A DNA stretch of 64,000 nt from Castellaniella defragrans_A (lineage in GTDB: Bacteria; Pseudomonadota; Gammaproteobacteria; Burkholderiales; Burkholderiaceae_B). The notes under the pieces were generated by a model. The model saw only the letters and a program-made list of their open reading frames with translations, was not told where the DNA came from and ran no database searches. Shown here one piece after another: positions 54,930 through 62,985 of the stretch. The stretch lies in the NCBI RefSeq assembly GCF_040394755.1, contig NZ_JBEBRQ010000004.1; one strand, 5' to 3'. Position numbers and translations under genes: made by a program. Each line of letters begins with the position of its first letter. The first letter of the stretch is position 1.

Positions 54930-55553
54930 TCAGCCGGACAACGGCCCCAGGGCCTCCTCGACCTTGCCGCGCATCGGCGCATAATCCCCCGACAGTCCCG
55001 ACTGGATGGCATGGATGTATTGCGGCCGTTCGGCCTCCCAGGCGCTGTAATCCAGCGGCCCCCAGCCCGCCTGCCCGGCCATGACGTCGGCCATCAGGCG
55101 CGAGATGCGGCCATTGCCCTCGCGAAACGGGTGGATCAGGATGAACTCGACGTGCGTCACCGCGATCGCCTCGGCCAGGGTGTTGCGATCCATCCCCTTG
55201 CAGGGCGTATAGCGGGCCAGGATCCGGCGGCCATATTCATCGAGCAGTTGCGGAATCCGAGCGGCGGCCGCGAATAGAAACCCGTCCTTGCTCATGTTGA
55301 CCGAACGCTCGAAGCCCGCCCAGGGATAAAGATTGCCCAGCCAGCGCCGGTGCCAGTCCCGAATCAGGCGCACCGTCAACGGCCCCTCGACCGGCTGCTC
55401 GCGCAGCACTGCGAAATAGAGCTTGCGCAGCAACATCAGCTCGGCCTCGTTCATGTCCTCGCGGCGCACGATCCCGAGTTTGTTGGCCAGCACCTCGCCG
55501 CCAGAGCCTTCCTGGTAGTTGTTCTGCTGGCCGCTGATGTCGTACCGGCTCAT
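54930..55553 (-). CDS. fic: Fic family protein (putative AMP transferase)
   Basis: A 207-residue protein. The active-site motif is HPFREGNGR at about residues 141-149, preceded by VTHVEFILI and followed by ISRLMADVMAGQAGW. The N-terminus (NNYQEGSGGEVLANKLGI) is typical of cell-filamentation-type Fic proteins. The intact motif predicts transfer of AMP or another nucleotide onto a target hydroxyl. The frame is open to 56192, but that part overlaps the opposite gene and is not Fic-like; the ATG at 55553 is used. Confidence 0.92.
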   Translation of the reverse strand: MSRYDISGQQNNYQEGSGGEVLANKLGIVRREDMNEAELMLLRKLYFAVLREQPVEGPLTVRLIRDWHRRWLGNLYPWAGFERSVNMSKDGFLFAAAARIPQLLDEYGRRILARYTPCKGMDRNTLAEAIAVTHVEFILIHPFREGNGRISRLMADVMAGQAGWGPLDYSAWEAERPQYIHAIQSGLSGDYAPMRGKVEEALGPLSG

Positions 55554-55612
55554 GGCAGGCCCCCATTTCCGATTCCGGGCATTGACGTCCCGGCCAATGG
55601 ATTCGAACTCAT

Positions 55613-55632
55613 GAATCCGCCAGACAGGACAC
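55613..55632. repeat. Partial terminus of the dispersed palindrome family (F)
   Basis: GAATCCGCCAGACAGGACAC matches the right end of palindrome A (GAATCAGCCAGACAGGACAC) at 19 of 20 bases. A small GATTC/GAATC hairpin precedes it, but no full left arm is clear. It ends 41 bp before the metallophosphoesterase gene. Confidence 0.7.
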
Positions 55633-55673
55633 CCCTCATTGTCCACAATCCTCAGCCATACGAAAATAGTCCA

Positions 55674-56717
55674 ATGAACGATACCCTGCTCCAGACCATT
55701 CCCGACGAACCCCTGGCCATCATCGGCGACATCCACGGCGAGATCGACGCGCTGAACACACTGCTGGATCATCTGGCGCGCGATCCCGGCGCCGGGCGCC
55801 GGCTGGTTTTCATCGGCGATCTCTGCGACCGGGGGCCGGACAGCGTGGGCGTCATCGCCCGCGTGCGCGAGCTGGTCGAACAGGGCCGCGCCCTGGCCAT
55901 TCTCGGCAATCACGAGATCAATCTGCTGGCCGACGATGCCAAGGATGGCTCGGGCTGGTATTTCGATACCCGCAAAACCTCGGATCAGCCGTTCTACGCG
56001 CCGTTTACCCGGGCCGCACCCCAACAGCGTCCGGCGATCCGCGAGTTCCTTGCAGGGCTTCCTCTGGCCTTGCAGAGCCCTTCCCTGCGCATCGTCCACG
56101 CCGCCTGGGACCCGCCTTCCATCGAGGCCATTGCCGGCGTGCGCCGCGGCGAGCTGATGGACGCCATGCAGCATTGGAAATCGCGCCTGCACGCCGCCGC
56201 CCAGGCCGAAGGACTGTATACCCGCTATCTAGAGGAAAAAACGCGCTGGGCCGCTGCGCTCGAGGACCCGGACAATCCGCCGCCCTACCTGCAGGCCGTC
56301 GCGGACTATGAAACCCTCGAACAGCGGCTCAATCCGGTCAAGCGCCTGACCTCGGGCATCGAGGAGCCCAGCGCGACGCCATTCTATTCCGGCAACCGCT
56401 GGCGCTACCTGGACCGCACGGCATGGTGGAACGATTACCGGGGCCCACTGCCGGTGGTCATCGGCCATTACTGGCGGATGTTCGATCCCCCGGACGCCAA
56501 TGCCTCGCGCTACAGCCGCCTGTTCGACGGCATCGCCCCCACCGCCTGGCATGGATACGAGCAACGAGTCTTTTGCGTGGACTACTCGGCGGGCGCCCGC
56601 TGGCGCGAACGCAAGGCGAACGGCCATGCGCGCCAGAGCCGGTTCAGGCTGGCGGCGCTGCTCTGGCCAGAACGGACCCTGGTCTATGACAACGGCGACC
56701 GCTATCCCACCATTTGA
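55674..56717 (+). CDS. Metallophosphoesterase (calcineurin-like)
   Basis: A 347-residue protein with the metallophosphatase fold. The metal ligands lie in AIIGDIHGEIDALNTLLDHL (residues 15-34), VFIGDLCDRGPDSVG, ILGNHEINLLADD and VIGHYWRMFDP. The first three match the PrpE/ApaH-like group of diadenosine tetraphosphatases and protein phosphatases. Two larger insertions around residues 120-240 are unlike short PrpE proteins. The substrate is undefined. It is divergent from fic. Confidence 0.88.
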   Translation: MNDTLLQTIPDEPLAIIGDIHGEIDALNTLLDHLARDPGAGRRLVFIGDLCDRGPDSVGVIARVRELVEQGRALAILGNHEINLLADDAKDGSGWYFDTRKTSDQPFYAPFTRAAPQQRPAIREFLAGLPLALQSPSLRIVHAAWDPPSIEAIAGVRRGELMDAMQHWKSRLHAAAQAEGLYTRYLEEKTRWAAALEDPDNPPPYLQAVADYETLEQRLNPVKRLTSGIEEPSATPFYSGNRWRYLDRTAWWNDYRGPLPVVIGHYWRMFDPPDANASRYSRLFDGIAPTAWHGYEQRVFCVDYSAGARWRERKANGHARQSRFRLAALLWPERTLVYDNGDRYPTI

Positions 56718-57029
56718 GCCGCCAGCCCCTGCGCCGATACGCGCCGTATCGAGGCTGCATCCGCCAAATCCCGTTTTACGGCCTGTGGATAACTACTATG
56801 GCGTGTTTCTGTGAAGTACGTGTTTGCAACTTGTTCACAAGGCCCGGCTAACGGCATCTGACAAAAACAGTCCCCAATCCATCCGTCGGGCACACACAGA
56901 GTCAACCACAGGAAAATCCGTCATAATTATTTGATTTTAAAAGAAAAATAGAGATGTTAGAGTTATCCACAGCCTTCCATTATCATTACCAGTTTTATAA
57001 AAGACATAGTATTCAAAACCGCAAGACCG
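56718..57029. other. oriC: Candidate replication origin: DnaA boxes flanking an AT-rich stretch
   Basis: Two consensus DnaA boxes (TGTGGATAA at 56784-56792 and TTATCCACA at 56963-56971) and a one-mismatch box (TTGTTCACA at 56831-56839) surround an AT-rich segment at 56921-56962 (ATAATTATTTGATTTTAAAA and following). There is no gene, and the neighbours converge here. This is what an oriC with a DNA unwinding element would look like. The parS/mnmG region 2 kb away is the competing candidate. Confidence 0.6.
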
Positions 57030-58208
57030 TCATCCAACAAAGCCGGGAACGGCCCTTAGCGCCTCTACGGCGCGATCCAGGGTACGGTCCTGTTTGGCAA
57101 AGCAGAGACGCAACAGTTGATGGTTGGCATGGGGCGCATCCGGATCGTCATAGAATGCCGAAACCGGGATCGCGCCGATGCCATAGTCAGTCGTCAGGCG
57201 ACGCGCCAGTTCCTTTTCCTTTGAATTGCCAAGCATGGCGGTATCCACCAACAGAAAGAATGTTCCCTGGGAATCCAAGGGGCGAAAAGCCGAGCCCGCC
57301 AACCCTGCCTTGAGCCGGTCGCGTTTTTGCTGGTAGAACGCCGACAATTGTTCGAGTCTGGCATGTTTGCGCATGTAAGCGGCCAGGCCATATTGCATGG
57401 GTGTCGGGACGGAAAAGACCAGAAACTGATGGACTTTGCGAATTTCCCTGCTCAAGGCCTTGGGCGCGCAGACGTAGCCGATTTTCCAGCCGGTTGCATG
57501 GAAGGTCTTGCCGAACGAGGAAACCACGATGGAGCGCTCGGCGAGCGCAGGCCGGCTGGCGAGGCTGCGGTGGGATTCGCCATCGAAGACAATGTGTTCA
57601 TACGCCTCATCGGACAGCAGCAACACGTCATGCCGGGCCACGATGGCTTCGAGACGTGTCAGGTCGGCCTCGCCAAGAATCGTGCCCGTCGGATTGTTTG
57701 GAAAGTTCAGGACGATCATCCTGGTTTTCGGGCTGATCGCTTCCTCGAGAGCATCCCAGTCCATGACGAAACGAGGGATTTCTGCCGTGGGCGGAATCAT
57801 TGCGACACGCACGACAGTGCCGCCCGCAAGACGAGCGACCGGCGCATACAGATCGTAGGATGGATCGATCAGGATGACCTCATCGCCGGGATGAACCAAT
57901 GCCGTCATCGATGATGCCAGCGCTTCGGTGGCCCCCGAGGTAATGGTGATTTCCTCCCCCGGATCGTATTCATGGGCTTGCAGGCGTGCGATTTTTTCCG
58001 CGACGACTTCTCTCAGGGATTGGACTCCCGTCATTGGCGCGTATTGATTGTGCCCTGCAAACATGGCTTCGTTGACGCATTGGACCAGCAAAGCATCCGG
58101 GTTGTAATCCGGAAACCCCTGCCCCAGATTGATGGCCTGGTGTTCCAAGGCCAGTTGGCTCATTTCAGTAAAAATGGTGATGCCCACATCGGGCAGTTTG
58201 GATCGCAT
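57030..58208 (-). CDS. PLP aminotransferase, methionine/kynurenine type (class I)
   Basis: A 392-residue fold-type I aminotransferase. It has INLGQGFPDYNPDALLVQCV near residue 27, NQYAPMTGVQSLREVVAEKI, ITSGATEALASSMTALVHPG, VLNFPNNPTGTILGEADL, and the PLP lysine in SSFGKTFHATGWKIGY (about Lys239). The pattern is that of YbdL-like methionine aminotransferase and kynurenine aminotransferase. It would convert methionine or aromatic amino acids to 2-oxo acids. Monocistronic by position. Confidence 0.91.
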   Translation of the reverse strand: MRSKLPDVGITIFTEMSQLALEHQAINLGQGFPDYNPDALLVQCVNEAMFAGHNQYAPMTGVQSLREVVAEKIARLQAHEYDPGEEITITSGATEALASSMTALVHPGDEVILIDPSYDLYAPVARLAGGTVVRVAMIPPTAEIPRFVMDWDALEEAISPKTRMIVLNFPNNPTGTILGEADLTRLEAIVARHDVLLLSDEAYEHIVFDGESHRSLASRPALAERSIVVSSFGKTFHATGWKIGYVCAPKALSREIRKVHQFLVFSVPTPMQYGLAAYMRKHARLEQLSAFYQQKRDRLKAGLAGSAFRPLDSQGTFFLLVDTAMLGNSKEKELARRLTTDYGIGAIPVSAFYDDPDAPHANHQLLRLCFAKQDRTLDRAVEALRAVPGFVG

Positions 58209-58645
58209 GATTGAAGCCCCGCAAGATTGATCAGTAAAACAGCATGACGTTATTGAAAGTGGATATTGGATTGTTGTTTTTTATCAGAAATAAATAGTTA
58301 TATAGGAATATCGGATTCCAGGTGCGCCTGCGCGGATACAATATTCAATGCTCTATTCAGAGGTTCCTTTATCCGGTTTCAAGGATGGATATTAATGGAA
58401 TGGGCATGGGAAATTTCTGAATCTGTGTTGTCGATCTGCGGCGCCAACCTGTTCATGAGTTCCCTAGGGGTAAACTATGATTTGAATTTTCACCAAGTCG
58501 TAGTTATGCTCCCTGTTGCAATGGAATTCAAGCAGTGCGCGGGTTTCGCTTTGGTCTTGCCAGTTTTACAGCATCGGGCATGGTCTGTTTCGTTTCAGCG
58601 TTCTTGATTCATTGTGTACCTTTATTTTTATGGACGTTTCAGATC
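58209..58645. other. Long gene-free leader upstream of the cold shock gene
   Basis: 437 bp between divergent aminotransferase and cold shock genes. It is lower in GC than the surroundings near 58230-58390 and likely contains both promoters and a long 5' leader for the cold shock mRNA, as is usual for cspA-type genes. Open frames at 58395-58607 and an in-frame upstream extension of the cold shock gene from 58580 exist but lack ribosome sites. Confidence 0.45.
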
Positions 58646-58852
58646 ATGGCTCAAACGGGCAAAGTCAAGTGGTTCAATGCCGAAAAGGGTTTCGGCTTCA
58701 TTACCCCCGACCAGGGTGGTGCTGATGTATTTGCGCATTTTTCGGCGATCGAAGGCCGCGGCTATCGCAGCCTGAACGAAGGCCAGGCAGTCGAATTCGA
58801 GGTCAAGGAAGGCCCCAAGGGACCTCAGGCCGCCGAAATCCGCCCCCTTTGA
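58646..58852 (+). CDS. cspA: Cold shock protein (CspA family)
   Basis: A 68-residue single-domain CSD protein: MAQTGKVKWFNAEKGFGFIT with RNP1 (KGFGFI), then DVFAHFSAIEGRGYRSLNEG with RNP2 (VFAHFS), and VEFEVKEGPKGPQAAEI. It binds single-stranded nucleic acid as an RNA chaperone. The ATG at 58646 gives the canonical start, although no clear Shine-Dalgarno precedes it. A strong terminator follows. Confidence 0.95.
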   Translation: MAQTGKVKWFNAEKGFGFITPDQGGADVFAHFSAIEGRGYRSLNEGQAVEFEVKEGPKGPQAAEIRPL

Positions 58853-58870
58853 TTTCGGAATACGCTTGAG

Positions 58871-58900
58871 AAAAGGCACCCGGAAGGGTGCCTTTTCTTT
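58871..58900 (+). terminator. Intrinsic terminator after cspA
   Basis: AAAAGGCACCC and GGGTGCCTTTT form an 11-bp perfect stem with a GGAA tetraloop and a following CTTT, 18 bp past the stop codon. Confidence 0.9.
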
Positions 58901-58940
58901 GAATCTGAATCGGTGCTGCGGGCTTGTTGTCTAACTGGTC

Positions 58941-59023
58941 GTGAAGAACTCCGGCCTTTCGGTCGGCGCTTCTCCGCCACCATTCAAGGGGGCTTTCGGC
59001 ACCGTAGCGTCAGCGCATTATCA
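58941..59023. repeat. About 80-bp repeat R2, copy 2 (downstream of cspA)
   Basis: Aligns with 53973-54055. The first hairpin is CCGGCC-TTTC-GGTCGG and the second GGGGGC-TTTC-GGCACC. The differences are spread singly, many three bases apart. It follows the cspA terminator and precedes the mnmG regulatory region. Confidence 0.7.
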
Positions 59024-59157
59024 AGGATTCAGGGCAAAGTGGCTCTCGTATGTAACAACCCTGATCGAAAATCAGAGATCTTTTCATACAGCGGCAATAG
59101 CTTGATTAAAACCAGGCGCGAAAACTGCGCTGACTTTATTCAGTTCTATTTCACAGT

Positions 59158-59178
59158 TTTTCCACAGGCTTATACACA
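59158..59178 (+). promoter_or_regulatory. Pair of DnaA boxes upstream of mnmG
   Basis: TTTTCCACA at 59158-59166 (one mismatch) and TTATACACA at 59170-59178 (fits TTATNCACA) are 3 bp apart in the same orientation, in an AT-richer stretch. They lie 60 bp from the first parS site. Confidence 0.65.
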
Positions 59179-59238
59179 TCAGACCAATCAATTCATCTTC
59201 AGGTGTTGAGCCAAAAAACAAGTACGACAGAGACTGGT

Positions 59239-59254
59239 TGTTTCACGTGAAACA
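59239..59254. promoter_or_regulatory. parS: parS site 1
   Basis: TGTTTCACGTGAAACA is an exact 16-bp match to the palindromic ParB binding consensus TGTTNCACGTGAAACA. The parA-parB genes lie 3 kb downstream. Confidence 0.96.
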
Positions 59255-59285
59255 TACTTCAGGTTTCTCTAAGTCACTGAGGGTT

Positions 59286-59301
59286 TGTTTCACGTGGAAC
59301 A
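59286..59301. promoter_or_regulatory. parS: parS site 2
   Basis: TGTTTCACGTGGAACA differs from the perfect palindrome at one base; it is the complement form of site 3. It begins 31 bp after site 1 ends. Confidence 0.94.
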
Positions 59302-59360
59302 TAGTTTGTTCTTAGTGTTGAATGTATTGTTCAGCCCCCACTGGTGCCAGAAAGTCTGAT

Positions 59361-59376
59361 TGTTCCACGTGAAACA
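59361..59376. promoter_or_regulatory. parS: parS site 3
   Basis: TGTTCCACGTGAAACA fits the parS consensus. It is the last of three sites within 140 bp, 191 bp before the mnmG start codon. Confidence 0.95.
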
Positions 59377-59567
59377 ACCTCTGGAAACATAAAATAGAAG
59401 AATGAATGTTCAGGGTCACTCGGGTAGCGAAGTATAATTTTCAAATCTTCCCTCTTTGATATAAGTCTGGGAACGTGGCGAAGCCGCCACTCTGTGCCTT
59501 GGACTATCCCCAGTAGCCGGAATACCTTATCGGCTCGGAACCATCCGATCCGTATGAATAATGATTG

Positions 59568-61484
59568 ATGAACTACTCTGAAGAATTCGATGTGATTGTG
59601 GTTGGTGGCGGCCATGCGGGAACCGAAGCGGCCCTTGCTGCGGCCCGCACAGGGGTGTCTACGCTGTTGTTGACCCACAACATGGATACTCTGGGCCAGA
59701 TGTCCTGCAACCCATCGATCGGGGGAATTGGCAAGGGGCATCTGGTCAAAGAGGTTGATGCCCTGGGCGGTGCTATGGCCCTGGCCACGGACTTGGCTGG
59801 GATTCAGTTTCGGATTCTTAATCGTTCGAAAGGGCCGGCAGTGCGCGCAACTCGCGCCCAGGCAGATCGGTCTCTGTATCGCAGAGCGATCAGAATGACG
59901 CTTCAATCCCAGCCCAATTTAATGATTTTCCAGCAGCCGGTCGATGATCTGCTGTTGGAGGGCGATCGGGTCGTGGGTGTAAAGACGCAGATCGGGCTGA
60001 TCTTTCGCACACGTACGGTGGTGCTGACTGCCGGCACTTTTCTCAATGGTTTGCTTCACGTGGGACTTGCCCATTATTCGGCGGGCCGGGCTGGTGATCC
60101 GCCCGCGGTCAGTTTGGGGCAACGGCTCAAAGAATTGAATCTGCCCCAAGGGCGGCTGAAAACAGGAACCCCGCCACGGATCGATGCCAAGACAATTGAT
60201 TTTTCCAGGATCGAGGAACAGCCGGGAGACACGGACCCGGTTCCTGTGTTTTCTACCATGGGCCGGGCACAGATGCATCCCGAGCAGGTTCCGTGCTGGA
60301 TTACGCATACGACAGAGCAATCCCACGAAATCGTCCGATCAGGACTTGATCGCTCGCCAATGTACAGCGACCAGGGAACGATCGAAGGGGTAGGGCCCCG
60401 GTACTGCCCCTCGATCGAGGATAAAATTCACCGTTTTGCAGACAAGACGAGCCATCAGGTTTTTCTGGAGCCCGAGGGGGCTTCGTCTTGTGAAATTTAT
60501 CCGAACGGGATTTCCACGAGCCTGCCTTTCGATATCCAGTTCGCCCTCGTGCGCAGTCTGCCGGGCCTGGAGCAGGCGCGCATCATGCGTCCCGGCTATG
60601 CGATCGAGTACGACTATTTCGACCCTCGTCATCTGCACCCCTGGCTCGAAACGCGCTCAATCCGAGGCTTGTTCTTTGCGGGGCAGATCAACGGCACTAC
60701 TGGTTATGAGGAAGCCGCTGCGCAAGGCTTGCTGGCTGGTGTGAATGCGGCTTTGCAAGTAAAAGGAGAGTCTCCCTGGGTGCCTGAGCGGCATGAAGCC
60801 TATCTCGGCGTGTTGACCGATGATCTTGTAACGAAAGGTGTAACTGAACCTTACAGAATGTTTACGTCGCGCGCCGAATACCGCCTGAGTCTGCGTGAGG
60901 ACAACGCCGACCTGCGTTTGACGGAAACCGGGCGCCGGCTGGGGCTGGTCGATGATGCCCGCTGGGATGCCTTTTGCCGCAAGCGCGACAGCGTGGCGGC
61001 CGAAATCGAGCGTTTGCGCGATACCCGCATCAATCTCAAGGTGTTGGGCAGCCATTTGCAGGACATCCTGCCTGGCCAGCGCGCGGAACGCGACTACACA
61101 CTCTATGAACTGCTCAAGAGGCCCGATGTCAGCTATGCGCAGCTCATGGCGCTGCGCGATGAGCAGGGTGCCCCGATCGCCGGCCCCGGGCTCGAGGATG
61201 CCGCCGATTCCGAGCAGGTCGCGATCCAGGTCAAATACGCGGGCTACGTAGAGCGCCAGCGCACCGAAATCGAACGGCAGCAGACGCATGCCGGTCAGCC
61301 GATCCCGGAGGATTTCGACTATGACGAGGTCACCGGATTGTCGACCGAAGTCCGCCAGCGGCTGAAGCTCGCCCGGCCCGCCAGCATCGGGCAGGCGAGC
61401 CGGATTTCGGGCATCACGCCGGCCGCGATCTCTCTGTTGCTGGTGCACTTGAAGCGGTGGCAGCACCGGCGTCAGGCCGCATGA
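59568..61484 (+). CDS. mnmG: tRNA uridine-5-carboxymethylaminomethyl synthase MnmG
   Basis: A 638-residue FAD enzyme that with MnmE modifies U34 of tRNA. The FAD motif is VIVVGGGHAGTEAALAAARTG near residue 9; other signatures are MSCNPSIGGIGKGHLVKEVD, LKTGTPPRIDAKTIDFS, GPRYCPSIEDKIHRF and GQINGTTGYEEAAAQG. The C-terminal domain ends HLKRWQHRRQAA. The ATG at 59568 is used; a TTG one codon before is also in frame. Its base composition is less GC-rich at third positions than its neighbours in the first two thirds. Its stop overlaps rsmG (ATGA). Confidence 0.97.
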   Translation: MNYSEEFDVIVVGGGHAGTEAALAAARTGVSTLLLTHNMDTLGQMSCNPSIGGIGKGHLVKEVDALGGAMALATDLAGIQFRILNRSKGPAVRATRAQADRSLYRRAIRMTLQSQPNLMIFQQPVDDLLLEGDRVVGVKTQIGLIFRTRTVVLTAGTFLNGLLHVGLAHYSAGRAGDPPAVSLGQRLKELNLPQGRLKTGTPPRIDAKTIDFSRIEEQPGDTDPVPVFSTMGRAQMHPEQVPCWITHTTEQSHEIVRSGLDRSPMYSDQGTIEGVGPRYCPSIEDKIHRFADKTSHQVFLEPEGASSCEIYPNGISTSLPFDIQFALVRSLPGLEQARIMRPGYAIEYDYFDPRHLHPWLETRSIRGLFFAGQINGTTGYEEAAAQGLLAGVNAALQVKGESPWVPERHEAYLGVLTDDLVTKGVTEPYRMFTSRAEYRLSLREDNADLRLTETGRRLGLVDDARWDAFCRKRDSVAAEIERLRDTRINLKVLGSHLQDILPGQRAERDYTLYELLKRPDVSYAQLMALRDEQGAPIAGPGLEDAADSEQVAIQVKYAGYVERQRTEIERQQTHAGQPIPEDFDYDEVTGLSTEVRQRLKLARPASIGQASRISGITPAAISLLLVHLKRWQHRRQAA

Positions 61485-62158
61485 CGCGCCCCCCGCAGGA
61501 TTTTCTGGCGCGTGTCGAGGGCGCCTTGCGCGCCCTGGGCATGGACGCCGACGTGCCGCGCGCGCCGCTCATGCTGCGCTATCTGGAGCAATTGCAGCGC
61601 TGGAACAAGACCTACAATCTGACCGCCGTCCGCGATCCGGAGCAGATGCTGATCCAGCACCTGTTCGACAGCCTGGCCGTGATTCCACCTTTGCGGGCCT
61701 TGCGGGGGGATCGGGATACACGTGTCGTGGACATGGGGTCCGGAGCGGGTTTGCCGGGTATCATTCTGGCAATCTGCCAGCCGCGGTGGCAGGTCGTGTG
61801 CGTCGATGCGGTTCACAAGAAAATCTCTTTCATCCGGCAGGCCGCCGGGGTCCTGGGCCTGAGCAATGTCACAGCCGTGCATGGCCGGATCGAGGCGATC
61901 GAGGAACTGCGGGCCGATCTGGTGATTTCGCGCGCTTTTGCCAGCCTGTCGGATTTTGCCGGCATGTCGGCCCGGCACCTGGCGCCGGGCGGCGCGATGG
62001 TGGCGATGAAGGGCCGGTTTCCGGACGATGAGGCCGAGGCCCTCGCGGCGGGCACCGGGTGGGGGGTCTGCGGCACCGTCGAATTGCGGGTGCCGGAGCT
62101 TGATGCACAACGTTGCCTGATTTATTTAGGTTTAAAGGAAAGCCATGACAGCAGATAG
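61481..62158 (+). CDS. rsmG: 16S rRNA (guanine527-N7)-methyltransferase RsmG
   Basis: A 225-residue SAM-dependent methyltransferase. It has the RsmG start (YLEQLQRWNKTYNLTAVRDP near residue 30), HLFDSLAVIP, the SAM motif VVDMGSGAGLPGIILAICQP, VCVDAVHKKISFIRQAA and VISRAFASLSDF. It starts within the mnmG stop and overlaps parA by 14 bp, so mnmG-rsmG-parA are translated as a coupled unit. Confidence 0.96.
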   Translation: MTRPPQDFLARVEGALRALGMDADVPRAPLMLRYLEQLQRWNKTYNLTAVRDPEQMLIQHLFDSLAVIPPLRALRGDRDTRVVDMGSGAGLPGIILAICQPRWQVVCVDAVHKKISFIRQAAGVLGLSNVTAVHGRIEAIEELRADLVISRAFASLSDFAGMSARHLAPGGAMVAMKGRFPDDEAEALAAGTGWGVCGTVELRVPELDAQRCLIYLGLKESHDSR

Positions 62159-62945
62159 CCGGAAACCGACCGCGCGCGTGTTCTGCATCGCCAACCAGAA
62201 GGGCGGGGTGGGCAAGACCACCACCGCCATCAACCTGGCGGCCGCACTGGCCATGCACGGGAAACGTGTCCTGCTGGTCGATCTGGACCCTCAGGGCAAT
62301 GCCACCATGGGCAGCGGCATCGACAAGAACCAGGCCGAGATCAATCTGTATCAGGTCCTGATCGGCGAGGCCGACGTCGCTTCGGCGCGTGTGCGCTCCG
62401 AATCCGGCGGTTACGATGTCCTGCCGGCCAACCGTGAGCTTTCGGGGGCGGAAATCGATCTCGTGCAGATGCCGGACCGCGAGCGCCGCCTCAAGGAGGC
62501 TTTGCGGGCCGTTGGCGAGGACTATGATTTCGTGCTCATCGATTGTCCGCCGACGCTGTCGCTGCTGACGCTCAATGGCCTGTCCGGCGCGCACGGGGTC
62601 ATCATTCCCATGCAGTGCGAGTATTTCGCGCTGGAGGGGCTGTCCGATCTGGTCAACACGATCAAGCGCGTCTATCACAACCTCAATCCGGATCTTGAAC
62701 TGATCGGCCTTTTGAGGGTGATGTTCGACACCAGGATTACCCTGCAGCAGCAGGTGTCGGATCAGATCCAGGCACATTTCGGGGACAAAGTATTCAAGGC
62801 TGTGGTGCCGCGCAATGTCCGGCTGGCCGAGGCGCCCAGCTACGGCCTGCCCGGGGTGATCTACGACAAGTCGTCGCGCGGCGCCAAAGCCTATCTCGAG
62901 TTCGGCAAGGAACTCATCGCCCGCGTGAGCGCCGCTGGCGCCTGA
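62145..62945 (+). CDS. parA: Chromosome partitioning ATPase ParA (Soj)
   Basis: A 266-residue deviant-Walker ATPase. KGGVGKTTTAINLAAALA begins at residue 19 with the signature Lys; the Walker A' region is VLLVDLDPQGNATMGSG and Walker B is FVLIDCPPTLSLLTLNGL. It has no N-terminal DNA-binding domain, as expected of chromosomal ParA. It positions the ParB-parS complex near the origin. Confidence 0.97.
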   Translation: MTADSRKPTARVFCIANQKGGVGKTTTAINLAAALAMHGKRVLLVDLDPQGNATMGSGIDKNQAEINLYQVLIGEADVASARVRSESGGYDVLPANRELSGAEIDLVQMPDRERRLKEALRAVGEDYDFVLIDCPPTLSLLTLNGLSGAHGVIIPMQCEYFALEGLSDLVNTIKRVYHNLNPDLELIGLLRVMFDTRITLQQQVSDQIQAHFGDKVFKAVVPRNVRLAEAPSYGLPGVIYDKSSRGAKAYLEFGKELIARVSAAGA

Positions 62946-62985
62946 GGCGGGGCGCGTCCACGGAAAAGAGTCAGAGGAAAAGACA

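Noticed and set aside
58395..58607. 70-codon plus-strand frame upstream of cspA
   Set aside because: No ribosome site and no family; more likely part of the long cold shock leader.
58580..58645. In-frame hydrophobic extension of the cold shock protein
   Set aside because: Cold shock proteins start at MAQTGKVKWF-type sequences; no ribosome site supports the longer start.
60052..60067. parS-like sequence TGCTTCACGTGGGACT inside mnmG
   Set aside because: Only 12 of 16 consensus positions match and symmetry is broken; likely coding coincidence.
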